This document shows positions 7,981-17,400 of a stretch of DNA of 64,000 nucleotides, piece after piece. Source of the DNA: Arthrobacter sp. SPG23. Its GTDB lineage: Bacteria > Actinomycetota > Actinomycetes > Actinomycetales > Micrococcaceae. Made by a program: the position numbers and the translations under genes. The DNA lies in contig NZ_JYCN01000008.1 of NCBI RefSeq assembly GCF_000876655.1, positions 1 through 64,000 of the forward strand, in the 5' to 3' direction. The stretch's first letter is position 1. The number at the start of each line of letters is the position of its first letter. The notes under the pieces are model-generated. The model saw only the letters and a program-made list of their open reading frames with translations, made no database searches and was not told the origin of the DNA.

Positions 7981-9588
7981 CTAGGACTCCAGCACCGCCA
8001 TGGCAGCATTGTGGCCGCCTATGGCGCTCACCGCCCCGCCGCGCCGCGCTCCGGAGCCGCACAGCAGGATCCGGGGATCGTCGGTGGCCACGCCCCAGCG
8101 CCGGGCGGGTGTGTCCAGCGGGTCATCGTCCTCCGCAAAAGGCCAGTCGAGTCCGCCGTGGAAGATGTTGCCGCGCGGCATGCCCACGGCGCGCTGGATA
8201 TCCAGCGTGGTTTTCGTTTCAATGCACGGGGTCCCGCCGGCACCGGTCAGCAGCAGGTCCTCGATGGGCTCCCCCAGCACCGAGTTGAGGGACTTCACGA
8301 CGGCGGCCTGCAGCCGCGCCCGCATGGCCTCGTTGTTCTCCGCAGTGATGAGCCTGTCCGGCACATGCAGTCCGAAGACGGTCAGGGTGTGGGCGCCGGA
8401 AGCCTGCAGTTCCGGTGAGAGGATGCTGGGATCGGTCAGCGAATGGCAGTAGATTTCGCAGGGCAGCGGGTCCGGAACCGTTCCCTGTTCGGCTGCCAGG
8501 TAGGCGTCGTCCAGCTGGGTCCAGGTCTCGTTGATGTGGAAGGTGCCGCCGAAAGCCGCCTCCGGGCTGACGCTGCGGTCCAGTAACCGCGGAAGGCGTT
8601 TCAGCAGGAGGTTCACCTTGACCTGGGAGCCCTCGCGCCGGTGGTTGGGGTTCCAGGCCTCGCCCGCCCCGGCGCCGCGCAGCCTGTCCAGAACCCGCAG
8701 CCTGTCCAGGACTGCGGGCGCGACGTTGGACAGCACCCAGTCAGCGGATGCGGAACGTTCCAGGCCCTCGTGGCGGTAGCCCACCGAGCAGCCGGGCCGG
8801 ATGCCCGTGACCTCGGCGGACGTCAGGATGGTGGCGCCGGCCTCACGGGCGGCCCGCTCCAGTTCACCGGAGACGGCACCCATACCGCCGATGGGTACGT
8901 CCCAGTCGCCGGTTCCGCCGCCCAGGAGGTGGTACAGGAAGCAGATGTTCTGCTGCAGGTCCGCGCTGCCCGCCCGGGCAAACGTGCCGATCAGGGCATC
9001 CGTCAGCACCACGCCGCGCACCAGGTCGCTGTGCAGCCCGCGGGTGATGGCTTCGCCGACGGGCCGTTCGGTCACCGATTCCCACACTTCGCCAGCGCCG
9101 GCAGCCTCAGCGAGTTGCCTGGCCTCGGAACGGGTGGGCAGCGGCAACGTCATGGTGGGCCACAGCGCACCGGTGAGCTTTCGGCACTCTGCATAGAACC
9201 GTTCAAAGGCCGCGGCCTCGGTGGGCGGTGCACCTACTGAAGCAAAGGACGCCGCCGTGGCCGCCGCGTCCCCGTTGTCGATCAGGAGGCCGCGGCCGGG
9301 GCTGGCCGGGTCCGGCGTGTACGAGGAGTAGCGGCGGCGGGCCAGCCGGATGCGCAGCCCCAGGTCGTCAATGATTTCCTGCGGCAGCAGGCTCACCAGA
9401 TAGGAGTATCGCGACAGCCGGGCGTCCACGCCGTTGAACGCCTGGGCGGATACGGCCGCGCCGCCGGCGTGGTCAAGCTTTTCCAGCAGCAGCACGTCCC
9501 GGCCTGCCTTGGCCAGATAGGCCGCAGCCGCCAGACCGTTGTGTCCGCCACCGACAATTACTACGTCATGATTGCTGCTGCCCGCCAT
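7981..9588 (-). CDS. phytoene dehydrogenase-like FAD-dependent oxidoreductase
   Basis: The 535-residue protein has an N-terminal dinucleotide-binding fold, VVIVGGGHNGLAAAAYLAKAG at about 9-29 followed by the acidic LLLEK, and the C-terminal FAD motif GSGARRGGAVSAIGGHNAA. This is the CrtI/PYROXD2 type of amine or polyene oxidoreductase; the substrate is unknown. The frame remains open upstream through the tRNA-Ser gene, so the start was set at ATG 9588, right before the Rossmann motif. A 17-bp near-perfect duplication around 8679-8712 encodes the doubled VLDRLR. No carotenoid genes are nearby, so a carotenoid role is not supported. Confidence 0.88.
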   Translation of the reverse strand: MAGSSNHDVVIVGGGHNGLAAAAYLAKAGRDVLLLEKLDHAGGAAVSAQAFNGVDARLSRYSYLVSLLPQEIIDDLGLRIRLARRRYSSYTPDPASPGRGLLIDNGDAAATAASFASVGAPPTEAAAFERFYAECRKLTGALWPTMTLPLPTRSEARQLAEAAGAGEVWESVTERPVGEAITRGLHSDLVRGVVLTDALIGTFARAGSADLQQNICFLYHLLGGGTGDWDVPIGGMGAVSGELERAAREAGATILTSAEVTGIRPGCSVGYRHEGLERSASADWVLSNVAPAVLDRLRVLDRLRGAGAGEAWNPNHRREGSQVKVNLLLKRLPRLLDRSVSPEAAFGGTFHINETWTQLDDAYLAAEQGTVPDPLPCEIYCHSLTDPSILSPELQASGAHTLTVFGLHVPDRLITAENNEAMRARLQAAVVKSLNSVLGEPIEDLLLTGAGGTPCIETKTTLDIQRAVGMPRGNIFHGGLDWPFAEDDDPLDTPARRWGVATDDPRILLCGSGARRGGAVSAIGGHNAAMAVLES

Positions 9589-9651
9589 GGGCCCATCCTG
9601 CCACCCGGGTCGGCGCGCAGCCGGACACCAAGCTGCCGAAGAAACGCAAAA

Positions 9652-9675
9652 GGCCCCGGTCCGAGGACCGGGGCC
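9652..9675 (-). terminator. intrinsic terminator of tRNA-Ser(GCT)
   Basis: A perfect 11-bp stem with a GA loop at 9663-9664 is followed on the minus strand by TTTTGCGTTTC. It lies 6 bases past the tRNA 3' end. Confidence 0.85.
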
Positions 9676-9680
9676 AAACG

Positions 9681-9768
9681 CGGAGACGGGGGGATTTGAA
9701 CCCCCGGTGGAGTTGTGCCCCACACTTCATTAGCAGTGAAGCCCATTCGGCCGCTCTGGCACGTCTCC
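9681..9768 (-). tRNA. tRNA-Ser (anticodon GCT)
   Basis: The minus strand folds as a class II tRNA with a long variable arm. The acceptor stem GGAGACG pairs with CGTCTCC, followed by discriminator G. The anticodon loop is CTGCTAA within the stem CTTCA/TGAAG, giving anticodon GCT for AGC/AGU serine codons. The T arm reads GGGGGTTCAAATCCCCC. No CCA is encoded. Confidence 0.97.
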
Positions 9769-9894
9769 AATTGCTATTCCTAGCCCACCAAGGATACGCA
9801 GAACGGGCCATACAGTGCAAAACGGCCCCACACCGTGAGGAATGCCGCCCCGAACAGGCCTGGCAGGGGGCCGCCGCAGGCGAATACGGCCGAG

Positions 9895-12228
9895 CTAGCT
9901 GCCGGAGCGGCCAGCCAGGGAACGCCACAGGAAATGCTGGCTGCGGCTCTGGAGTGCTGCCGCCTGCCGGTTGTCGGAAGCGCCGGCGTGTCCGCCCTCC
10001 AGGGCCTCGTGGAACCAGACATTGGGGATGCCCATGGCCTGCATGCGCGCAGCCATCTTGCGTGCCTGCACGGGACCCACCCGGTCATCTGAGGTCGCTG
10101 TCCAGATGAACGTTTCGGGGTAGTCAACGCCGTCGCGGAGCAGATGGTAGGGCGAGAACGTCCGGATAAACTCCCAGTCCTCGGCCACGTCCGGGTCCCC
10201 GTATTCGGCGATCCAGGAGTAACCTGCGGACAGCTTGGTGTAGCGGCGCATGTCCAGCAGCGGCACTCCGCAGGACACGGCACCGAAGAGTTCCGGATAG
10301 CGGGTCAGCATGTTGCCCACCAGGAGGCCTCCGTTGGAGCCTCCCACGCAGCCGAGGCGTTCCCTGGACGTGACTCCCCGCGAGATGAGGTCCCTGGCCA
10401 CCGCGGCGAAGTCCTCAAACGCGCGGTGCCGTTTTTCCTGCAGCGCGGCCCGGTGCCACGAGGGGCCGTATTCGCCGCCACCGCGGATGTTTGCCACCAC
10501 GTACACGCCGCCGCGGCTATGGGCCGGGGCGTCTCCGCTCTCACCGGCGGCGCCCTGGCCTGCGGTGGCTGCGCCTGCGGCCGGCGCGTCCGTCCTGCGC
10601 TCCAGCCAGGCGCGGCCGATCGCACCGCTGTAAGCGGGAGTGCGGGAAACTTCAAAGCCGCCGTAGCCGGACAGCTGCGTGGGGTTCTGTCCGTCGAGCA
10701 CCAGGTCCTTGGCTGCCACCTGGAAGTACGGGACCCGGGTACCGTCGTCCGACACCGCGAAGTGCTGCTGGACCTCGTACGCCGCCTCGTCAAAGTAGGA
10801 CGGCGAGGTGCGGACCACCTCGTGGGTGCTCACCACATCGCCGTCGCCGCTGCGGCGCAGCGTACCCCGGGTGAGGGTGCTCGGCGTGGTGAAGCCGGTG
10901 GCAACAAGCCAAAAGTCGTTTCCCGCGCCGGGCGCCTCGCCTTCCGGGACGGGCACGTTGCCGCCACTACCGTCGTCGTCGTGCTCCTCGTCAACCTCGA
11001 CGCTGTCGTCCTCGTCGTCAACGGCGAAGGCGTTGACGTCGTGCAGCGGCGGGCACGCGTCCAGGAGGCTGGATGCCCAGGCTGACTCACGCCCGCTCCC
11101 GCTCCCCGTCCGCTCCGGATCAAGGACGCGGATCTCCGAGGACACATCCCGCAGGAGGTTCAAAAGGAGGAAGTTCCGGGTCCAGCTCCAGGACTGCAGC
11201 GACGTGTGCGCATCCGGGGTGAACAGGACGGCGAGTTCGCGGCTGCCGGCAAGGTAGTCCTCGAACTTCGCGGCGAGCAGCGAGCCGGCGGGGTACGTCG
11301 TGCCGTCGACGGCCCAGTCGCCCTGCGGCCGGAACAGCAGCCACTCACGGTGCACGCTCAGGTTCACGTCGGTGGGGGCGTCGATGGCCACCCACTGCCC
11401 GTCACGCAGCACGGACGTGCTCTTGTTGAAGAAGCTGATCCAGTCCATCGCGAAGGTCCGCTCGTACCCCGGAGTGGAGTCATGGGCCACCAGCGCCATC
11501 ATGTGGTCTTCGGGGATTTCGAAGATCCGTTCAGCCTCCGGAAGCGACCCTCCGCGGGCCAGCTTGACGGCCGTGCGCGCGTAGGACGAAGAGGTCTTGG
11601 GCATGCCGTCGGCGGTGGTGGACACCAGCAGCGTGTCACGGTCCAGCCAGGACGCATTGCCCTTGGCCGTGGGCAGGTCGAACCCGCCCGACGCCGGGTC
11701 CACGAACGTCCGGGTCTCGACGTCGAACTCCCGGTAGCGGTTGGCGTCGCCGCCGTCGGGGGAGAGGGCAAGCAGCGCCAGCCGGTGCGGTTCGCCGGGA
11801 GCGGGGCGGAGGAAATTGGCGCCGTGGAAGACCCACTCTTCGCCTTCGGCAGCGGCCAGCGCGTCGACGTCGAGGACGACATCCCACTCGGGCTCCCCGC
11901 TCCGGTAGCTCTCCCACGACGTCCTGCGCCACAGCCCCTTGGGGTTCTGCCCGTCCCGCCAGAAGTTGTAGTACCAGTCGCCGTGCTTGCCCACCATGGC
12001 GATCTTGTCCGTTGAATCCAGCACCTCCAGGATGCGGCTTTCGAGCCTCTCGTAGTCGGCGTCTTCGAGCAGGTCCTCGGTTCGGGCGTTCTGTTCGCGG
12101 ACCCAGGCCAGCGGCTCCTCGCCGTAGATCTCCTCAAGCCAGATATTCTCGTCGGTCGGTTCGGGCGCTTTCCCGGCGGGGGAAGGGGCGCCCGAGACGG
12201 GCGGTTGATCAGCTGCTGTGGTGGTCAT
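9895..12228 (-). CDS. prolyl oligopeptidase family serine peptidase (S9A)
   Basis: The 777-residue protein matches the S9 family: a seven-bladed propeller region fills the first two thirds, and a C-terminal alpha/beta-hydrolase domain has the nucleophile motif GGSNGG, the Asp in ATSDDRV and the His in EGGHAGA. Such enzymes cut short proline-containing peptides, usually in the cytoplasm, and there is no signal peptide here. Two acidic or Gly-rich inserts (around EVDEEHDDDGSGG and the AAGAATAGQGAAGES stretch) enlarge it relative to typical 700-residue members. The start ATG 12228 fits the conserved MTTTAADQ-like N-terminus better than the six-residue longer form. It is divergent from the FAD-binding protein gene, with only 60 bp between starts. 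Confidence 0.92.
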   Translation of the reverse strand: MTTTAADQPPVSGAPSPAGKAPEPTDENIWLEEIYGEEPLAWVREQNARTEDLLEDADYERLESRILEVLDSTDKIAMVGKHGDWYYNFWRDGQNPKGLWRRTSWESYRSGEPEWDVVLDVDALAAAEGEEWVFHGANFLRPAPGEPHRLALLALSPDGGDANRYREFDVETRTFVDPASGGFDLPTAKGNASWLDRDTLLVSTTADGMPKTSSSYARTAVKLARGGSLPEAERIFEIPEDHMMALVAHDSTPGYERTFAMDWISFFNKSTSVLRDGQWVAIDAPTDVNLSVHREWLLFRPQGDWAVDGTTYPAGSLLAAKFEDYLAGSRELAVLFTPDAHTSLQSWSWTRNFLLLNLLRDVSSEIRVLDPERTGSGSGRESAWASSLLDACPPLHDVNAFAVDDEDDSVEVDEEHDDDGSGGNVPVPEGEAPGAGNDFWLVATGFTTPSTLTRGTLRRSGDGDVVSTHEVVRTSPSYFDEAAYEVQQHFAVSDDGTRVPYFQVAAKDLVLDGQNPTQLSGYGGFEVSRTPAYSGAIGRAWLERRTDAPAAGAATAGQGAAGESGDAPAHSRGGVYVVANIRGGGEYGPSWHRAALQEKRHRAFEDFAAVARDLISRGVTSRERLGCVGGSNGGLLVGNMLTRYPELFGAVSCGVPLLDMRRYTKLSAGYSWIAEYGDPDVAEDWEFIRTFSPYHLLRDGVDYPETFIWTATSDDRVGPVQARKMAARMQAMGIPNVWFHEALEGGHAGASDNRQAAALQSRSQHFLWRSLAGRSGS

Positions 12229-12288
12229 GGCCCTACGAAACAGCATCGGCGCGCAGCTAGCAAGTCACATGCAGATACTCTGGAGGGT

Positions 12289-14277
12289 GTGGGCACATCG
12301 CAAAGCATCCGGACGGTACTACTAGGGGCCGGACCCCGCGGCACCAGTGTCCTGGAGCGGCTCCTCGCCAACTGGCGGCTCAAAAACCCCTCCGCTTCCG
12401 GGCCCGGAGACGCCGCCACGCTCCATGTCGACGTGGTGGATCCCTACCCGGCCGGACCGGGCCACGTGTGGCAGCCCGGCCAGTCCCGGCTGTACCTGAT
12501 GAACACGCAGTCGTTCTATCCCACGGTCATTCCCGAAGACCCTGAACTGGCCGAACCGGTGGCCGGTGGCACCTTCGACCAGTGGCGCGGAGCGCAGCAG
12601 GACAGTCCGGACTCTTCGCTGACGGAGGACGAGCAGGCGGAACTTTCCGTCCTTGGATCCCGGGATTTTCCCAGCCGCGCCCTGTACGGCCGTTACCTCA
12701 GTTCCACCCTGGACCAGCTGCTCGCGCACCTTCCTGAGGGCGTCACCGTGCAGTTCCACCGCACCGCCGCCACCGCCGTCCGGCCGGCAGGGAACGGAAC
12801 GTTCGACGTCGAACTTGAGGAGGGCGGACCGCTCACCGCAGGTGCCGTGGTGCTTGCCCTGGGGCACCTGGACTCCCGGCTCAACGCCGAGCAGCGCGAC
12901 CTGCAGTCGGGCGCCGGCCAGTTGGGGCTGCTGTACCTGCCCCCCGCGGTACCGGCCGACGTCGACTGGTCAATGGTGCCGGCCGGCCAGCCGGTGCTGG
13001 TCCGCGGCATGGGCCTGAATTTTTTCGACGTCATGGGCCAGCTGACCGAAGGCCGCGGCGGAAAGTTCGTGGCAACGGAGGACGATGGCACTGCGGGTGC
13101 GGTTCCAGGGCAGGGCAGGGCCGGACTGGAGTACATCCCGTCCGGTGACGAGCCGCTGATTGTTGCGGCCTCCCGGCGCGGGACCCCTTACCGTGCCAAG
13201 GCCAACCTGGCGGGGTATTACCCGTCCGGGGTGACGCTGCGGTACTGCACCGAAGCCGCCGTCGGACGGTTCGCCGCTGCCGGAATCACACCCGGCTTCG
13301 ATCACGACCTCTGGCCCCTCCTGCAGCGCGACGCGCTCTGGGCCTACTACTCCACCCTCGCCCGTACCCGCCCGGACGCCGTCACCGAGCCCGAAGCGTT
13401 CCTGGCGCTGCTGCAGGAGGCGATGCGGCCGCACGCCCACAGCGTGTCCCACTGGGAAGCCGAAGCGGACGCCCTGGTTGCGCGGCATGTTGAGCCGGAC
13501 CAGCGCCTGAACCTGCCGGGCCTGGCGGCACCCCTGGCCGGCCGCAGCTTCGCCTCACAGGCGGAAGTGGACGCCGCCGTCGTCGAATACCTGCTTGATG
13601 ACGCCCGGCGCTCGGCGCTGGGGGAGGACGATCCCGTGAAGATGACCATCGGGGCCCTGCACCACGGCAGGGCGGTACTGAAGACGGCGGTGGCCGACGG
13701 CGGCATCACCGACGAGTCCTGGGTCGCCGGCCTGCGAGGCTGGTTTGAATCGTTCGTCGAGGGGCTGGCCAGCGGCCCGCCGGCAATCCGGGCGGAGCAG
13801 CTCGCGGCGCTCGCCCGGGCCGGGGTGGTGGGTTTTGTGGGACCGGATCCGAAGTTTTCGCTCGACCGCTCCGCCGGGACGTTTACGGCGACATCCCCGT
13901 GGGTGCGGGACGGTGTGGTCCGCGCCCGCGCCATGATCGAGGCCCTTGCGCCCGCCAACAGGGTTTCCGTCAACGTGTCGCCGGTGCTGGAGCAGCTCCT
14001 GGCCGACGGCATGGTGCGGCCCCGGATGATGATGACGGTGGAGGGCGCCCCGGTGGAGACGTCAGGGCTGGATGTCAGCCCGCACCCGTACCGGCCGGTG
14101 GGCGCCAACGGATCCGTCACCGAGGGGCTGTATGTGCTGGGCCTGCAGCTATCCGCAGCGCAGTGGGGCACGGCCATCGCCGCCGAGGCGCGTCCCCTGA
14201 ACGGGCCGGTGTACAGCAGCGGCCAGCGGACCCTCCGCGACGCCGACGAGATAGCCCGCCACATCCTCGGCCTCTGA
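12289..14277 (+). CDS. FAD/NAD(P)-binding protein
   Basis: The 662-residue protein begins with the Rossmann motif TVLLGAGPRGTSVLERL, typical of the FAD-NAD(P)-binding family that includes lysine/ornithine N-monooxygenase-like proteins of unknown function. A second nucleotide-binding-like segment, PVLVRGMGLNFFDV, is near residue 240. The start is GTG 12289: the open frame before it has no homologous look, and GATACT at 12274-12279 would place transcription start at or just before this codon. No pathway is indicated by neighbours. The gene converges with the secreted nuclease, separated by a bidirectional hairpin. Confidence 0.85.
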   Translation: MGTSQSIRTVLLGAGPRGTSVLERLLANWRLKNPSASGPGDAATLHVDVVDPYPAGPGHVWQPGQSRLYLMNTQSFYPTVIPEDPELAEPVAGGTFDQWRGAQQDSPDSSLTEDEQAELSVLGSRDFPSRALYGRYLSSTLDQLLAHLPEGVTVQFHRTAATAVRPAGNGTFDVELEEGGPLTAGAVVLALGHLDSRLNAEQRDLQSGAGQLGLLYLPPAVPADVDWSMVPAGQPVLVRGMGLNFFDVMGQLTEGRGGKFVATEDDGTAGAVPGQGRAGLEYIPSGDEPLIVAASRRGTPYRAKANLAGYYPSGVTLRYCTEAAVGRFAAAGITPGFDHDLWPLLQRDALWAYYSTLARTRPDAVTEPEAFLALLQEAMRPHAHSVSHWEAEADALVARHVEPDQRLNLPGLAAPLAGRSFASQAEVDAAVVEYLLDDARRSALGEDDPVKMTIGALHHGRAVLKTAVADGGITDESWVAGLRGWFESFVEGLASGPPAIRAEQLAALARAGVVGFVGPDPKFSLDRSAGTFTATSPWVRDGVVRARAMIEALAPANRVSVNVSPVLEQLLADGMVRPRMMMTVEGAPVETSGLDVSPHPYRPVGANGSVTEGLYVLGLQLSAAQWGTAIAAEARPLNGPVYSSGQRTLRDADEIARHILGL

Positions 14278-14298
14278 CCCCGGCCCGGACCGCCCCGG

Positions 14299-14367
14299 AC
14301 GCTCTCTCACTTTCTTCGACGCAGTGATAGAGCGTTGCAGGGAGACCGGCCGGTAGTGAGAGGGCGT
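14299..14367. repeat. three copies of a 12-bp motif (ACGCTCTCTCAC type)
   Basis: The motif appears forward at 14299-14310 and inverted at 14324-14335 and 14356-14367, each with one or two changes. The first two copies can pair as a stem-loop. A closely related motif forms the terminator between the barstar-like gene and glgP (55264). Confidence 0.65.
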
Positions 14368-14380
14368 CTCAGCCAAACGA

Positions 14381-14441
14381 AACGTGCCCCGCGTCCGGGG
14401 CCGGGAGTCCGAGGGGTCCCGGCCCCGGGGCGGGGCACGTT
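14381..14441. terminator. large bidirectional terminator hairpin
   Basis: The outer arms AACGTGCCCCGC and GCGGGGCACGTT pair perfectly, and the inner GGGGCCGGGA pairs with TCCCGGCCCC. It lies between two convergent genes that stop at 14277 and 14464. Confidence 0.85.
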
Positions 14442-14463
14442 CATTTGCTGTCAGGCGGGGAAA

Positions 14464-17400
14464 CTAGCCCTTCAGGCACTTGCGGTAGGCGGCCATTGCG
14501 GTTCCGTAGTTGGCCTGGCCCACGAGGTCCGCAGGCCGCTCCGGCTTCACCGGTGCTGTGCAGACCGGCGGTACCGGGCCGCTGTCGGCAACCTGGACTG
14601 CGGTCTTGACCACGGTCCCGGACTCGGCAGCGGTGAGCACCAGGGTGCCGGCGCCGGCAGCTGCGCCGGCCGGGACCTTCACGTCCACTGCCGCTGCTCC
14701 GCCGGACGCCGGGATGCTGCCGAGCTGCGTCACGGTACCCGCTGCATCGGTGAAGGAAGCGGCCAGCGAGGTGTTGACCGGGCTGCCCAGGGATGTGAGG
14801 TCCAGCTTGGAGACCGCCAGCCTGATGGAGTCCCCGGCCTTGACCTCGGCGGCCGTGGTGTTCACGACAGCCACGGTGCGGCGGGCAAAGTCCGGCGATA
14901 CCGGGTTGTGCCCCTGCAGGTACTTGATCCAGGCGTCCCGGTCCACGAGGCCAGAGTCCTTGGTGCCGGTTCCTTCCGTGAAGATCCGGAAGTTGTCGCC
15001 GCCGGTTGCCAGGAAGCTGAAGGTGCCGATCCGGTAGGACTTGGCCGGGTCGATGAGTGAGCCGTTGACCCGGATGGACGTGATGCGGTCACCTGCGGCG
15101 CGGGCGGCGTCGTAGGTGTAGTTGACGTTCTTGGACAACCCCAGCTGCTGGTAGGCGCGGCTCGGGACCGTGCCGTCCGGGTTGGTCTGCCACTGCTGTT
15201 CCAGGAGTGTTTTGAACTGGGCCCCAGTCAGGGACGTGGTCCAGAGGTTGTTCACGAACGGAAGCACGGCGTTAGCCTCCGCGTAGGTGATGGTTCCGTC
15301 CGGCGCGTAGTACAGCTCGTTGCGCAATCCGCCGGGGTTTACGACGCCGATTTCGGCGGCGCCGAGGTCCGGTGCCCCGAGGGTGTCCACGAGTGAATCC
15401 GCCACGAGGTTGCCCAGGGTGGATTCGTTCGCGCGGTCGTCACGGGATGCCGGGCTGGTTGCCGTGGCGGGTGTGAAGGCGGTGGTGATATCGGCAGTGA
15501 CCTTTCCGACCGGCTGGTTCCCGACCACCGCGGCCTCTGCCAACGCCTCGTCCACAATCGTCTTGACTGCTGCCACACGCGGGTACTTGGCCACGAGGTC
15601 AGCGGCCGTTTCCGTGGTGGTGGGCACGGTGCGCTTGACGTTGCCGGCCTTGTAGCCCGTGACCTGCATGGTCGCGGTGTCGACGGTCAGCTGAATCTGG
15701 CCGATGAACTCGCCGTAGCTGCCGGTCTGGACGATGGGGCGTGTCTTGCCGGTCGGCTGGCCGCTGGCATCCAGCACCGGAGCATCCCAGGCATACTGCT
15801 TGTGGGTGTGCCCGGTGAAGATGGCGTCCACCTCGGGGGAGGTTTCGTTGACCAGTTTGGCGAAGGGGCCGCCGGCAGTGACTTCCTGTTCCAGAGTGGC
15901 GCCCTCGGGCGTACCGGAACCGGCGCCGTCGTGGTCTTCCACGATGATGACGTCGGCGAGCTTGTCCGCGGTGATCTTCGCGGCGACGCGGTTGATCGCG
16001 TCAACCGGATCGCCGAACTCAAGCTCGGTGATGCCTGCCGGGGTGACCAGTGACGGCACTTCCTGGGTGACCGTGCCGATCACGGCCACCTTGACGCCGT
16101 TCAAATCCAGCACCGTGTATTCAGGCAGGGCCGGTTCCGTGGTGCCTTTCTTGTAGACGTTGGCCCCGAGGTACGGGAACGTGGCATTGCTGCCGCCGGC
16201 GATGACGCGGTCGCGCAGGTCCGCCCAGCCGCCGTCGAACTCGTGGTTGCCCACGGCGGACGTGCGCAGCTCCAGGGCGTTCAGCACGTCGATGGTGGGC
16301 TGGTCCTTGGCGACGGCGGACGCGAACAGCGAGGCTCCGATGTTGTCGCCTGCGGACAGGAAGGCGGTGGCGCCGGGGGCAGCAGCCTCGCGGAGCTTTT
16401 CGATGGTGGCGGCGAACAGGACCGAGTTGGAGTCGATGCGTCCGTGGAAGTCGTTGATGCCCAGGAAGTTCAGGTCAACGCTCGGCGGCAGGACCGGTGC
16501 GGCCGGCAAGTCGAGGCCCACCACCACGGGGTCGTGGTCGCTGGCCCGGAACTGGTCCGGCGCATAGTAGTTGGTCACATTGTTGTTATACCGGCTGTAC
16601 TCCAGCGCCACGGACTCCACGGAGTTGATGTTCCAGATGTCGGCGCCGGTGACCACCGAGTCCGCACCCGGCGAGGCGAGGACGTGGTCCAGGGAACCCG
16701 TCAGGCCGCCGAACAGGTAGGAGTGCTTGGCTGATCCGTCCGCGTTCCGGGCCTTCTCGTCCTGGTTGATGTAGCCGGCGGCCGTGAGGACGTTGATGGG
16801 GTCTTCCTTGGCGTAGGCGTTGAAGTCGCCCATCAGGAAGACCTTGTCGGTGCCCTTGGATGCCTGCAGGTCGCTCGAAAATGCGAGCAGCGACTTGGCC
16901 TGCTCGGTGCGGGCGAGGTTCGAGGCACCCTGGCCCTTGTCGGTGTCTTCAGGAGTTGCAGCCGAGCCCTTGGACTTGAAGTGGTTGGCGATGGCGATGA
17001 ACTTCTTGTCATCGGACGCGCCAACCGGCTTGAACACCTGGGCCAGCGGCTTGCGGGCGCTGGCGAAGGCCACCGTGTCGTTGTGGATGATGGATTCGCC
17101 CACCGGCTCCGCAGCAGCCTTCTTGTAGATGAACGCGGTGCGGATCATGTCCTCGTCTGCCGGCGGGGGAGCGTTGGCGGGTGTGCGGACGTAGTCCCAG
17201 ATCCCCGGCGTGGGAATGTTCAGGGCCTCTACCAGCTTGGCCAGGGCGTCGTCGCGGTCCTTGCCGAACTGCGCCGAATTCTCAACTTCCATCAGGGACA
17301 CGACGTCGGCACCGGACTTGCCGATGGCCGCCACGATCTTGTCCTGCTGGCGCTTCAGGTTTTCGGCGTTGGCTGCACCGCGGGCGTCGCAGCCGCCGCG

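Noticed and set aside
7981-9588. Carotenoid desaturase (crtI)
   Set aside because: The fold matches, but no other carotenoid gene is nearby and the sequence is closer to PYROXD2-like proteins of unknown substrate.
9589-9723. Longer N-terminus of the FAD oxidoreductase reaching into the tRNA-Ser gene
   Set aside because: The extension reads through the tRNA and its terminator; the Rossmann motif begins right after ATG 9588.
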